This document shows, in pieces, positions 1 through 9,985 of a stretch of 64,000 bases of DNA. The translations under genes and the position numbers were made by a program. Within the stretch, counting starts at the first letter, position 1, and the number at the start of each line of letters is the position of its first letter. Source of the stretch: Pseudomonas schmalbachii (GTDB taxonomy: Bacteria; Pseudomonadota; Gammaproteobacteria; Pseudomonadales; Pseudomonadaceae); the NCBI RefSeq assembly GCF_017589465.1, contig NZ_JAELYA010000002.1, positions 682,001 through 746,000 of the forward strand, in the 5' to 3' direction. Under the pieces are notes generated by a model that did not search any database, was not told the DNA's origin, and was given only the letters and a program-made list of their open reading frames with translations.

Positions 1-738
<738 letters not shown>

Positions 739-742
<4 letters not shown>

Positions 743-2055
743 GGCGCCACCCCCTTGCGGGTGGCGAAGCCACTACGGTTGATGCGGATCAGCCCGCGCG
801 GTCGCCAGATCATCATCAGCACCATGAGCATGCCGAACAGCAGCACGCGGTAGTCGGCGAAGGTGCGCAGCAGTTCCGGGGCGACGGTGAGGACGAAGGC
901 GGCGATCACCACGCCGACCGTCGAGCCCATGCCGCCGAGCACGACGATGGCGAGGATCAGCGCCGACTCGAAGAAGGTGAACGACGACGGGTTGACGAAG
1001 CCCTGGTAGGTGGCGAAGAACACCCCAGCGAGGCCGGCGGTGGAGGCGCCGAGCATGAACGCCGAGAGCTTGACCAGCACGTGGTTGAGGCCCATGGAGC
1101 GGCACGCCACCTCATCCTCGCGCAGCGCTTCCCAGGCGCGGCCGACCGGCATGCGGGTCAGGCGGTGCTTGATGTAGAGGACAGCGATCACCACCAGGAA
1201 CAGCACGATGTAGATGAACAGGAACTTGAAGTTCTGGTTGTATTCGATGCCGAAGAACTCGTGGAACGGAACGCCGCCCTCCTTCGCCCGGCGGCCGAAC
1301 TCCAGCCCCATGAAGGTCGGTGCAGGCACGGACATGCCGTTCGGCCCGCCGGTAAAGGACAGCCAGTTGTTCAGCACCAGGCGAATGATCTCGCCGAAAC
1401 CAAGGGTCACGATCGCCAGGTAATCGCCGTGCATCCGTAACACCGGGAACCCCAGCAGCGCGCCGGAGAACGCAGCCAGCAATGCCGACAGCGGCAGCAA
1501 CGTCCAGAAGCCCAGGCCGAGGTAGTGGTAGCCCAGCGCCAGGCCGTAGGCGCCGATGGCGTAGAAGGCCACGTAGCCGAGGTCGAGCAGGCCGGCGAGA
1601 CCGACCACGATGTTCAGGCCGAGGCCGAGCAGCACGTAGATCAGGCCAAGGATGACCACGGTGAGCAGGTACTTGCTGGCGAAGAACGGGAAGATCACCG
1701 CGGCGACCAGAATCAGCGGGATGATCCAGCGCAGCCGCGACTTGTAGTCGTGGGGCAGCACGCTGATGCCGGAGTCTGAGGTCTCGAAGCGTTCGAGGAG
1801 GGCGACACCGGACCTGGTCTGCAGGAACAGGCTGAGCAGGAAGCGCCCCGCCATCACCGCGCCGATGATCCAGACCAGGCGGTCGATGTGCAGGTTGAAG
1901 CCGTAGCCATCGAGCACCACGCCGACGATCGGGCCGAACACGATCAGCGCGATCAGCCCGGCAAGGACGGTGTCCAGCAGGATCTTTTTCATGTCGAAGC
2001 CCCGGGTCGGTGCGGCCGCCTGTGAGCGGGTCGGCTCTTGCATCACTGCACTCAT
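739..2055 (-). CDS. livM: LivM, LIV-type ABC transporter inner-membrane permease
   Basis: One of two channel-forming membrane subunits of the importer. The protein has a cytoplasmic N-terminal stretch followed by about nine or ten hydrophobic segments, and carries the family EAA-like loop (VGRAWEALREDEVACRSMGL) that contacts the ATPase. The ATG at 2055 gives 438 residues and has AAGG at good spacing. A GTG at 2061 overlaps the livH stop, and an internal ATG at 1992 would give 417 residues, which I recall as the length of P. aeruginosa BraE, so the start is not settled. It lies between livH and livG with overlapping or touching ends, so it is certainly co-transcribed with them. Confidence 0.93.
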
Positions 2056-2057
2056 GC

Positions 2058-2972
<915 letters not shown>

Positions 2973-3138
2973 GATTGGGTACTCGCGCAAACAGGGCAGG
3001 AAAGGCTGACGGCGCGCTGGCTGGCCGGCTCGTGACCGGAGCCATGCGACCGACGACCTGCGGGGATTGCCGGCACCGCTCGTGGCGCCGCCGGCAGGTC
3101 AGGCGTGAGGCTCGGGGCCCGTTCAAACGCGGGCGGAA

Positions 3139-3163
3139 CCGGCGCCGATGGAGATGGCGCCGG
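3139..3163 (-). other. GC-rich hairpin between binding protein and livH genes
   Basis: A perfect 8-base inverted repeat (CCGGCGCC and GGCGCCGG, 9-base loop) sits between the stop of the binding-protein gene and livH. There is no T-run, so it is not a classic terminator. Hairpins in this position in binding-protein transporter operons usually stabilise the upstream message or let only some transcripts through. That role is inferred. Confidence 0.5.
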
Positions 3164-3196
3164 CACGCGGCCGCTCATGAACCGGCGACCACGCGC

Positions 3197-4330
3197 TTAG
3201 TTCTGCTGCTCCAACTGGTGGTACTTGCCCTTGTCGTCCCACTTGTAGACCACGTAGTCGGAGACCTTCAGGTCGCCCTTCTGGTCGAACTCCTTCTTGC
3301 CCATCACGGTCTGCACCGGGTTGCCATGCAGCCACTTGGCGGCGGCCTGCGGATCGTTCTTGCCGGCGCCGTTGAAGGCTGCGGCGAGCACCTGCACCGA
3401 GGCGTAGGCATACAGGGTGTAGCCTTCCGGCTCGAAGCCGCTGGCGCGGAATTTCTCCACGATGGCCTTGCCGTCCGGGATCAGGCGCGGGTCGGCGCCG
3501 AAGGTCATCAGCACGTCCTTGGTGTACTGCGGGCCGCCGGCGGTGGTGACCAGTTCGTCGGTGACGATGCCGTCATCCGAGAAGAACACGGCGGTCAGGC
3601 CCTGCTCGCGCATCTGCCGTACCAGCGGGCCGGCTTCCGGGTGCAGGCCGCCGAAGAACACCACTTCCGCGCCGGTCGCACGGATCTTGGTGACCAGGGC
3701 GTTGAAGTCCTTCTCGCCACGGGTCAGGCCCTCGTAGAGCACTTCCTTGACGCCGAGCTTGTTCAGCTGCGCCTTGGTCGCGTCGGCCAGGCCCTGGCCG
3801 TAGGTGTCCTTGTCGTGGATGACCGCGACCTTCTTCGCCTTCAGCACGTTGACGATGTAGTTGCCGGCGATGATGCCCTGCTGGTCGTCACGGCCGCACA
3901 TGCGGAACATGCCGGTCAGGCCGCGCTCGGTGACTTTCGGGTTGGTCGAGCCGGGGGTCACGGTGATGATGCCGGCCTCGTCGTAGACCTCGGAGGCGGG
4001 AATGGTGTTGGACGAGCAGAAGTGCCCGACCACGGCGATGGCCTTGTCCTGGTCCACCAGGCGGTTGGCGACGGCCACGGCCTGCTTGGGTTCGCAGGCA
4101 TCGTCAGCCTTCACCAGCTTGATCTTTTCCCCGTTGATGCCACCGGCGGCGTTGATGTCGTCCGCAGCCTGGGTCGCCCCACGCCAGTACTGCTCGCCGA
4201 AGGACGCGCTCGCCCCGGTGTGCGGGCCGGCGACCCCGATGACAACGTCCGCCATTGCAAGAGAAGAGACGCTCATTGCGGAGGTTACCGCCAGAGCCAG
4301 AAAGCCTTTTCTGAAAATCGTCTTCGACAT
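3197..4330 (-). CDS. Periplasmic amino acid-binding protein of LIV-type ABC transporter
   Basis: Type I periplasmic binding protein (LivJ/BraC-like) that delivers substrate to LivHM. The ATG at 4330 has AGGAG upstream and opens a clear signal peptide (MSKTIFRKGFLALAV... ending SLAMA-D near residue 26). The mature protein begins VVIGVAGPHTG, the usual first strand, followed by GGINGEKIKLVKADD, GHFCSSNTIPASEVYDEAGI and TVTPGSTNP, all typical of the family. Length is 377 residues. Exact substrate cannot be read from sequence. Its position directly after amaBA suggests lysine-pathway compounds (pipecolate, aminoadipate, D-lysine), but branched-chain amino acids or others remain possible. Expression is probably sigma-54 dependent (see 4400-4415). 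Confidence 0.93.
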   Translation of the reverse strand: MSKTIFRKGFLALAVTSAMSVSSLAMADVVIGVAGPHTGASASFGEQYWRGATQAADDINAAGGINGEKIKLVKADDACEPKQAVAVANRLVDQDKAIAVVGHFCSSNTIPASEVYDEAGIITVTPGSTNPKVTERGLTGMFRMCGRDDQQGIIAGNYIVNVLKAKKVAVIHDKDTYGQGLADATKAQLNKLGVKEVLYEGLTRGEKDFNALVTKIRATGAEVVFFGGLHPEAGPLVRQMREQGLTAVFFSDDGIVTDELVTTAGGPQYTKDVLMTFGADPRLIPDGKAIVEKFRASGFEPEGYTLYAYASVQVLAAAFNGAGKNDPQAAAKWLHGNPVQTVMGKKEFDQKGDLKVSDYVVYKWDDKGKYHQLEQQN

Positions 4331-4727
4331 GGGAGTTTTGCTCCTGAGGGTTTTTGTGATGGCGCTGAAACGACTACTTGCGCAACGACAAGTAGCGTGA
4401 GCAAGCGGCGTGCCATTCGTTCTTGTAGTGCACAGGCATGCCACCAAAACTCTAGCCCTCCTTTCCGTTATTATCTTTGTTATTGGAAATCAAATACTTA
4501 GGCAAAACTTTCAAGTATCTCCCGGTGTGCCGCAGCCCGCAGCCGGTGGGGCTACGACAACAAATCGGGGAAACCTGACGACACTGCGATGGCTGCCCAC
4601 CGCTGGTGCGACTACGCACTGTTTCGTGCGATCAGTCGTTATTTCTTATAGCCAAACTCCTTAGGTTCGTGCCGAACTTTCCACTTATGCCACGGAAATA
4701 AACATCCCCAGGAACGACATCCGTCGT
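4331..4727. other. 397-base AT-richer intergenic region with the transporter promoter
   Basis: No gene is visible here. It holds the leader and sigma-54 promoter of the binding-protein operon at its left side, and is noticeably richer in A and T than the surrounding genes between about 4470 and 4510 and again around 4640-4720. A short inverted repeat (AACGAC, 4-base gap, GTCGTT) at 4713-4728 abuts the amaA stop codon. No terminator with a T-run was found behind amaA, so readthrough from amaBA into the transporter genes is possible. Confidence 0.6.
4400..4415 (-). promoter_or_regulatory. Sigma-54 (RpoN) promoter of the LIV transporter operon
   Basis: On the minus strand the sequence reads TGGCACG-CCGC-TTGCT, matching every fixed position of the RpoN -24/-12 consensus (TGGCACG, four bases, TTGCW). 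It lies about 70-85 bases before the binding-protein start codon and in the right direction, giving a leader of about 60 bases. An enhancer-binding activator must act from upstream; no site for one could be recognised with confidence. Confidence 0.8.
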
Positions 4728-6011
4728 TCAGATAACGACACGCAGGCACTGCCCCGCGTGGTACAGGGAAAAGCCCGCTTCGTACAGGCAACTGCGCAGT
4801 CCGGAGGCAGAAATTTCCTCCATCGGCCGCAATGGCATCGGCAGGCAATCGGCCCTGCCGGAGACCAGGAAATCGGCGAATGCCTTGCCGACCACTGTGC
4901 CCGTGGTGACGCCGCGGCCGTTGTAGCCGCTCATGGCGAGCAGGCCCGGCGCCGGCTCGAACAGGCGCATCAGGTGGTCGGGGGTGAAGTCGATGCAGCC
5001 GGTCCAGGTGAACTCCCAGTCGACCTTGCCGAGGCGCGGAAAGTAGTGCTGCTGGATGCGGTCGGCCCAGCTGCGAATGAACCACTCCGGCTTGCCGGTG
5101 CCCTTGCCCAGGCTGCCGAGCAGCAGGCGGCCGTCGGCGTCGCGGCGGATGCTGCTGAGCACCTGGCGGGTGTCCCACGAGCCCTGCCCGCCGGGCAGGA
5201 TGCGCGCGGCCTCCGGCCCGTCCAGCGGGCGCGAGGCGACCTGGTAGTAGTAACCGGGGAAGAAGGTGCGACGCAGGGTGGTCCACTCGCCTTCGGTGTA
5301 GGCGCTGGAGGCGATGACCACCCGCTCGGCGCTGACCGAGCCACCGTCGGTGAACACGCTCCAGCGCTGGTTGGTGCGGACCAGTCCGGTGACCGGCGAG
5401 TGATGGAACAGTTGCCCGCCGAGCCCCTGTACGGCACGCGCCAGCCCGCTGACATAGCCCATCGGATTGAGCGTGCCGGCGCGGCGGTCGAGCAGCGCAC
5501 CGGCAATCCTCTCGGTGCCGCAGGCTTCGGCACAGGCGGCGCCGGTCAGCAGCTCCACCGGCGCCGCGCGACGCTGCCACTGGGCGCAGCGGCTGCGCAG
5601 ATCGGCCAGTCCGCGCGCGTTGTGCGCCATGTGCAGGGTGCCTTCATGGCGCGCCTGGCAGTCGATGGCGTACTTGTCGATCAGCGAGAACACCAGCGCG
5701 GGCGCCGCACCGAGCATGCGGTTGAGGCGCCCGCCGATGTCCACGCCGAGGCCGGCTTCGATCTCGTCCGGCGGAATCCACATGCCGGCATTCACCAGCC
5801 CGACGTTGCGCCCGGAACCGCCGTGCCCGGTGGAGTGCGCCTCCACCACGCAGACCGACAGCCCCTGCTCCAGCAGATGCAGCGCCGCCGACAGACCGGT
5901 GAACCCGGCGCCGATGACGCACACATCGGCCTTGTGCTCCCCCCGCAACGACGGCGCCTGCGGCCGCTCGGGGGTCAGGTGTTCCCAAAGACATTCCTGG
6001 CGAAGCGACAT
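4728..6011 (-). CDS. amaA: AmaA-like L-pipecolate oxidase (FAD-dependent)
   Basis: FAD-dependent amine oxidase of the DAO/GlpO fold, 427 residues. The dinucleotide-binding motif VIGAGFTGLSAA lies at residues 32-43, followed by VVEAHSTGHGGSGRNVGLVN, the usual flavin-contact stretch. The C-terminal flavin strand is LLAMSGYNGRGVTTGTVVGKAFAD. In Pseudomonas, AmaA oxidises L-pipecolate to piperideine-6-carboxylate, and its length and start (MSLRQECLWEHL) agree with that protein. The neighbour amaB encodes the next enzyme, which strongly supports this call over other PuuB/OrdL-type oxidases. It is separated from amaB by a palindromic repeat and followed by the transporter genes on the same strand. 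Confidence 0.85.
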   Translation of the reverse strand: MSLRQECLWEHLTPERPQAPSLRGEHKADVCVIGAGFTGLSAALHLLEQGLSVCVVEAHSTGHGGSGRNVGLVNAGMWIPPDEIEAGLGVDIGGRLNRMLGAAPALVFSLIDKYAIDCQARHEGTLHMAHNARGLADLRSRCAQWQRRAAPVELLTGAACAEACGTERIAGALLDRRAGTLNPMGYVSGLARAVQGLGGQLFHHSPVTGLVRTNQRWSVFTDGGSVSAERVVIASSAYTEGEWTTLRRTFFPGYYYQVASRPLDGPEAARILPGGQGSWDTRQVLSSIRRDADGRLLLGSLGKGTGKPEWFIRSWADRIQQHYFPRLGKVDWEFTWTGCIDFTPDHLMRLFEPAPGLLAMSGYNGRGVTTGTVVGKAFADFLVSGRADCLPMPLRPMEEISASGLRSCLYEAGFSLYHAGQCLRVVI

Positions 6012-6057
6012 CCAGCGATCCTTCTTAACGAGGCTTCAAATGTTGGCCACGGGACTC

Positions 6058-6123
6058 GTAGGGCGGGCGCAGCCCGCCATCCGCCCATCGCGCACCTGGA
6101 ACGGCGGGCTACGCCCGCCCTAC
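6058..6123. repeat. Palindromic GTAGGGCGGG repeat between amaB and amaA
   Basis: A REP-like inverted repeat: GTAGGGCGGGCGCAGCCCGCC at the left and its near-perfect reverse complement ending GCCCGCCCTAC at the right, with a 24-base centre. The same family occurs at 8626-8680. Confidence 0.8.
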
Positions 6124-6130
6124 GCGTGCA

Positions 6131-7621
6131 TCAATCGAACACGATCCCCTGCGCCAACGGAAGATCGCGCGACCAGTTCACTGTGTTGGTCTGGCGGCGC
6201 ATGTAGGCCTTCCAGGCGTCCGAGCCGGATTCGCGGCCGCCGCCGGTTTCCTTCTCGCCACCGAAGGCGCCGCCGATCTCCGCGCCGCTCGGGCCGATGT
6301 TGACGTTGGCGATGCCGCAATCGCTGCCCGCCGCCGACATGAACTGCTCGGCCTCGCGCACGTCGGTGGTGAAGATGCACGACGACAATCCCTGCGGCAC
6401 CGCGTTGTTCAGCGCCAGCGCCTCGTCGAAGTCGCGGTAGGTCACCACGTAGAGGATCGGCGCGAAGGTTTCGCTGCGCACCACGTCGCTCTGCTCCGGC
6501 ATCTCGACGATCGCCGGGGAAACGTAGAAGGCATTGGGATAACGGTCGGCCAGTTGGCGCTCGCCGCCGAACACCACGCCGCCCTCGCCCTTCGCCTGCT
6601 CCAGCGCGCCCTGCATGGCCAGGTAGCTGCGTTCGTCGATCAACGGGCCGACCAGGTTGCCTTCCAGCGGATGGCCGATGCGCACCTTCGAATAGGCGGT
6701 CTTCAGGCGGGTGACGATCTCGTCCTTCACCGACTCGTGGGCGATCAGCCGGCGCAGCGTGGTGCAGCGCTGCCCGGCGGTGCCGACGGCGCTGAACAGG
6801 ATAGCGCGCACGGCCATGTCCAGGTCCGCGCTGGGCGCCAGGATCATCGCGTTGTTGCCGCCCAGTTCGAGGATGCTGCGGGCGAACCGCGCCGCCACTT
6901 TCGGCCCGACTTCGCGGCCCATGCGGGTGCTGCCGGTGGCGCTGACCAGCGCCACGCGCGGGTCGTCCACCAGCGCCTCGCCGGCGGAGCGGTCGCCAAT
7001 GACGACCTGGCTGAGATGCGCCGGTGCATCGCCGAAACGCTGCAGCGCACGCTCGAACAGCGCCTGGCAGGCCAGCGCGGTGAGCGGGGTCTTCTCCGAC
7101 GGCTTCCACACCACCGGGTTGCCGCAGACCAGCGCCAGCGCGGTGTTCCACGACCACACCGCAACCGGGAAATTGAACGCGCTGATCACCCCGACCACGC
7201 CGAGCGGCTGCCAGGTTTCGCGCATGTGGTGGCCGGGGCGCTCGGAGGCGATGGTCAGGCCGTAGAGCTGGCGCGACAGGCCGACGGCGAAGTCGCAGAT
7301 GTCGATCATCTCCTGCACTTCGCCCTGGCCTTCCTGGGTGATCTTGCCGGCTTCCCAGGAAACCAGCTCGCCCAGCTCGGTCTTGTACGCGCGCAGTTCC
7401 TCGCCGAACAGGCGCACCAGCTCGCCACGCCGCGGCGCCGGCACCTTGCGCCAGGCCTCGAAGGCGTGGGCGGCGCGGCCGATCTTCTGCTCCACCTCGG
7501 CGGCGCTCTCCAGGTGCACGGCGCCCAGGCGGCTGCCGTCGATGGGGGTGTGGATGACCAGTTCGCCGTCCTGATACAGCCGGGCGTCGACGCCGAGTTT
7601 TGCGAGCAGTGCGGAAATCAT
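6131..7621 (-). CDS. amaB: AmaB-like L-piperideine-6-carboxylate / aminoadipate-semialdehyde dehydrogenase
   Basis: NAD(P)-dependent aldehyde dehydrogenase of the ALDH7 (antiquitin) type, 496 residues, converting aminoadipate semialdehyde (in equilibrium with piperideine-6-carboxylate) to 2-aminoadipate. Catalytic cysteine C286 lies in GTAGQRCTTLRRL and the general base E252 in LELGGNN; the cofactor motif STRMGREV is at about residues 231-238. Upstream and divergent is the amaR-like regulator, separated by 114 bases; downstream is amaA, whose product makes the substrate. The ATG at 7621 has AGGAGTCCCC before it. Confidence 0.9.
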   Translation of the reverse strand: MISALLAKLGVDARLYQDGELVIHTPIDGSRLGAVHLESAAEVEQKIGRAAHAFEAWRKVPAPRRGELVRLFGEELRAYKTELGELVSWEAGKITQEGQGEVQEMIDICDFAVGLSRQLYGLTIASERPGHHMRETWQPLGVVGVISAFNFPVAVWSWNTALALVCGNPVVWKPSEKTPLTALACQALFERALQRFGDAPAHLSQVVIGDRSAGEALVDDPRVALVSATGSTRMGREVGPKVAARFARSILELGGNNAMILAPSADLDMAVRAILFSAVGTAGQRCTTLRRLIAHESVKDEIVTRLKTAYSKVRIGHPLEGNLVGPLIDERSYLAMQGALEQAKGEGGVVFGGERQLADRYPNAFYVSPAIVEMPEQSDVVRSETFAPILYVVTYRDFDEALALNNAVPQGLSSCIFTTDVREAEQFMSAAGSDCGIANVNIGPSGAEIGGAFGGEKETGGGRESGSDAWKAYMRRQTNTVNWSRDLPLAQGIVFD

Positions 7622-7735
7622 GGGGACTCCTGTGCGTACCGATGAACGGTTGGAATGCCGGCAGTAATAACTGGCTTGCCTAACCGCAACAAACGACGTT
7701 TCCTACACACATCATTCCTTAAATTCATACAACCG

Positions 7736-8629
7736 ATGCTCAGTAAACGCCATCTGCCATCCATGGCCGCCCTGCAATGCTTCGAAGCGGTCGCCCGCCA
7801 TCTCAGCTTCACCCGCGCCGCCGAGGAGCTCAGCCTGACCCAGAGCGCGGTCAGCAAACAGGTGGCGCAACTTGAGGAAATGCTCCAGCACCTGCTGTTC
7901 CGCCGCGTGCGCCGGCGCCTGCAGCTGACCCCGGCGGGCGAGCTGTATCTCACCGAAGTGCGCAAGATCCTCACCCAGGTGGAGATGTCCACCCACTACC
8001 TGCTGTCCTACGGCGGCGAAACCGAGGTGCTGCGCGTGGCGACGCCGCCGACCTTCGGCGCGCGTTGGCTGATCCCGCGGCTGAATGGCTGGCGCCATCG
8101 CCATCCGAACATCCACCTCGACCTGCGCCAGGAACTTGAGCCCGGCGACCTGCTGCAGTCGCGCTGCGACATTGCCCTGTACTTCGGCCAGGGCACCCTG
8201 CCCGGCGCCGAGTGCATCCGCCTGTTCGGCGAGGAAATGGTGGCGGTCTGCGCGCCGTCGGTCCTGCCTGCGGAACCGATGAGCGATCCGACCGAACTTG
8301 CCGAACTGGTCCTGCTGCAGAACGCGACGCGCCCGGAGGCCTGGCACGAATGGTTCCTCAGCCTCGACCGGCACAGCGAGCACAGCTACCACGGCCCGCG
8401 CTTCGACACCTTCTACATGTGCATCCGCGCCGCCCAGGCCGGCTGCGGCGTGGCGCTGCTGCCGCGCTTCCTGGTGGAGGAGGAACTGCAGGAAGGCAAG
8501 CTGGCGATCGCCTGGGACCACGCCCTCGCCAGCCGCAGCGCCTATTACCTGGCCTACCCGGAACACGCCGCGGCGGTGCCCAAGGTGCGCGCCTTCGTCG
8601 AGTGGATCGGCGAGCGAGCGAATCCGTAG
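7736..8629 (+). CDS. amaR: AmaR-like LysR-family regulator of amaBA
   Basis: LysR-type DNA-binding regulator, 297 residues. The N-terminal winged helix-turn-helix spans about residues 1-62 (RHLSFTRAAEELSLTQSAVSKQVAQLEE), followed by an effector-binding domain resembling the GcvA group (VATPPTFGARWLIPRL, CDIALYFGQGTLPG, GCGVALLPRFLVEEEL). It is divergent from amaB, the classic layout for a LysR regulator that controls its neighbour in response to a pathway intermediate; a lysine-pathway amino acid is the likely effector. The ATG at 7736 places the HTH at the normal distance from the N-terminus. The stop codon TAG is part of a palindromic repeat that begins at 8626. Confidence 0.85.
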   Translation: MLSKRHLPSMAALQCFEAVARHLSFTRAAEELSLTQSAVSKQVAQLEEMLQHLLFRRVRRRLQLTPAGELYLTEVRKILTQVEMSTHYLLSYGGETEVLRVATPPTFGARWLIPRLNGWRHRHPNIHLDLRQELEPGDLLQSRCDIALYFGQGTLPGAECIRLFGEEMVAVCAPSVLPAEPMSDPTELAELVLLQNATRPEAWHEWFLSLDRHSEHSYHGPRFDTFYMCIRAAQAGCGVALLPRFLVEEELQEGKLAIAWDHALASRSAYYLAYPEHAAAVPKVRAFVEWIGERANP

Positions 8630-8680
8630 GGCGGGTGCAACCCGCCGAATCGGCAGGATGGCGGGTTGCACCCGCCCTAC
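8626..8680. repeat. Palindromic GTAGGGCGGG repeat overlapping the amaR stop
   Basis: Inverted repeat with arms GTAGGGCGGGTGCAACCCGCC and its complement, 13-base centre. Same family as 6058-6123. The amaR stop codon (8627-8629) is the TAG of the repeat head. Confidence 0.85.
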
Positions 8681-8731
8681 TCGCTGCCCGGCGTTGCCGG
8701 ATGGCACGGCATACAACTCAACGCCGTTGCC

Positions 8732-8765
8732 CCCCTCTCCCTCCGGGAGAGGGCTGGGGTGAGGG
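8732..8765. repeat. CCCTCTCCCTCCGGGAGAGGG intergenic repeat
   Basis: CCCTCTCCC-TCC-GGGAGAGGG hairpin followed by CTGGGGTGAGGG. This short unit is a widespread intergenic repeat in proteobacterial genomes (recalled, not searched). It lies between amaR and nadE. Confidence 0.6.
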
Positions 8766-8893
8766 AATCGCAACGCCGGAGTATCCGTAGGAGCGGAATC
8801 TCCAGCCGACAAATGCATCGACCCAACCGCCCCGACGCTGGTATTTTTCAGGGTTTACAAGCTGCCGGCCTGAGTATTCACAAGGACCACCCC

Positions 8894-9721
8894 ATGAAAT
8901 CCATCCAACACGCCATCGCCAGCGAACTGAATGTCCAGCCGCCGTTCAACGGCCCGGAAGACATCCAGGCGGAAATCCAGCGGCGTATCCGCTTCATCCA
9001 GGACTGCCTGCGCGAGTCGGGCATGAAGACGCTGGTACTCGGCATCAGCGGCGGCGTCGACTCGCTCACCGCCGGCATGCTCTGCCAGCGCGCGGTGGAA
9101 GACCTGCGCGCGCAGACCGGCGACGACGCCTATCGCTTCCTCGCCGTGCGCCTGCCCTACAACGTGCAGGGCGACGAGTCCGATGCCCAGGCCTCGATGG
9201 ACGTCATCGCGCCCGACGAGCGCCACACCGTGAACATCGGCCCGGCAGTCAAGGCGCTGGCCGCTGAGACCGCCGCCCTCGAAGGTCTGCCGGCCGGCAC
9301 CGCGGACTTCGCCCTCGGCAACACCAAGGCGCGCATCCGCATGGTCGCCCAGTACACCATCGCCAACGCCCGCCAGGGTCTGGTGGTCGGCACCGACCAC
9401 GCCGCCGAAGCGGTGATGGGCTTCTTCACCAAGTTCGGCGACGGCGCCTGCGACCTCGCCCCGCTCACCGGCCTGGTGAAGAACCAGGTGCGCGCCGTCG
9501 CCCGTGCCCTCGGCGCGCCGGAAGAACTGGTGATGAAAACCCCAACCGCCGACCTCGAAGACCTCGCTCCCGGCAAGCCGGACGAGCACGCCCACGGCGT
9601 GGCCTACCAGGATATCGACGCCTTCCTGCACGGCCACCCGGTCCACGAGGAAGCCGCCGCGACCATCCAGCGCACCTTCGAAAAGACCCGCCACAAGCGC
9701 GAACTGCCGAAGACCCCGTAA
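8894..9721 (+). CDS. nadE: NadE, ammonia-dependent NAD+ synthetase
   Basis: Catalyses the last step of NAD synthesis: deamido-NAD, ATP and ammonia to NAD, in the cytoplasm. The ATP pyrophosphatase P-loop SGGVDS is visible ([16 protein letters not shown], around residues 53-58), and [28 protein letters not shown] is the conserved deamido-NAD region. At 275 residues it is the short, single-domain form without a glutaminase domain, as in P. aeruginosa. The ATG at 8894 has AAGGA eight bases upstream. In P. aeruginosa nadE follows nicotinate salvage genes; those are absent here and amaR lies upstream instead. Confidence 0.95.
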   Translation: MKSIQHAIASELNVQPPFNGPEDIQAEIQRRIRFIQDCLRESGMKTLVLGISGGVDSLTAGMLCQRAVEDLRAQTGDDAYRFLAVRLPYNVQGDESDAQASMDVIAPDERHTVNIGPAVKALAAETAALEGLPAGTADFALGNTKARIRMVAQYTIANARQGLVVGTDHAAEAVMGFFTKFGDGACDLAPLTGLVKNQVRAVARALGAPEELVMKTPTADLEDLAPGKPDEHAHGVAYQDIDAFLHGHPVHEEAAATIQRTFEKTRHKRELPKTP

Positions 9722-9729
9722 CGCGATAC

Positions 9730-9880
9730 GTAGGTTGGCGCTGAGCCTGCGAAGCCCAACGATGCCACGCCCGGAAGATGTTGGGCTTCACTCCCGTAGG
9801 TTGGGCTGAGGTACGAAGCCCAACGGTGGCACCCAGACTCTGCAGGTGTTGGGCTTCACTGCGTTCAGCGCCAACCTACG
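9730..9880. repeat. Mosaic of GTAGGTTGG palindromic repeats
   Basis: Several copies of a repeat unit based on GTAGGTTGG...GAAGCCCAAC and its reverse complement GTTGGGCTTC...CCAACCTAC, nested over 150 bases between nadE and the DUF1338 gene. The outermost arms GTAGGTTGGCGCTGA and TCAGCGCCAACCTAC are complementary. A related unit starts at 45909. Confidence 0.75.
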
Positions 9881-9985
9881 GAACGCAAGCGGAAAAAAAG
9901 GAATGCATCGAGCACTTCTTTTCGCTTGCGACCACCCTGCCCGTGCCGCTCTCATTGGCCTCGAATGCAACCAAGGGCGAGCGTC

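Noticed and set aside
4713..4728. Inverted repeat AACGAC/GTCGTT as amaA terminator
   Set aside because: Six-base arms with no T-run on the minus strand; too weak to call a terminator.
8626..9880. Possible CRISPR array from clustered repeats
   Set aside because: The repeats are palindromic, of different families and irregularly spaced, with no cas genes nearby; they are REP-like intergenic elements.
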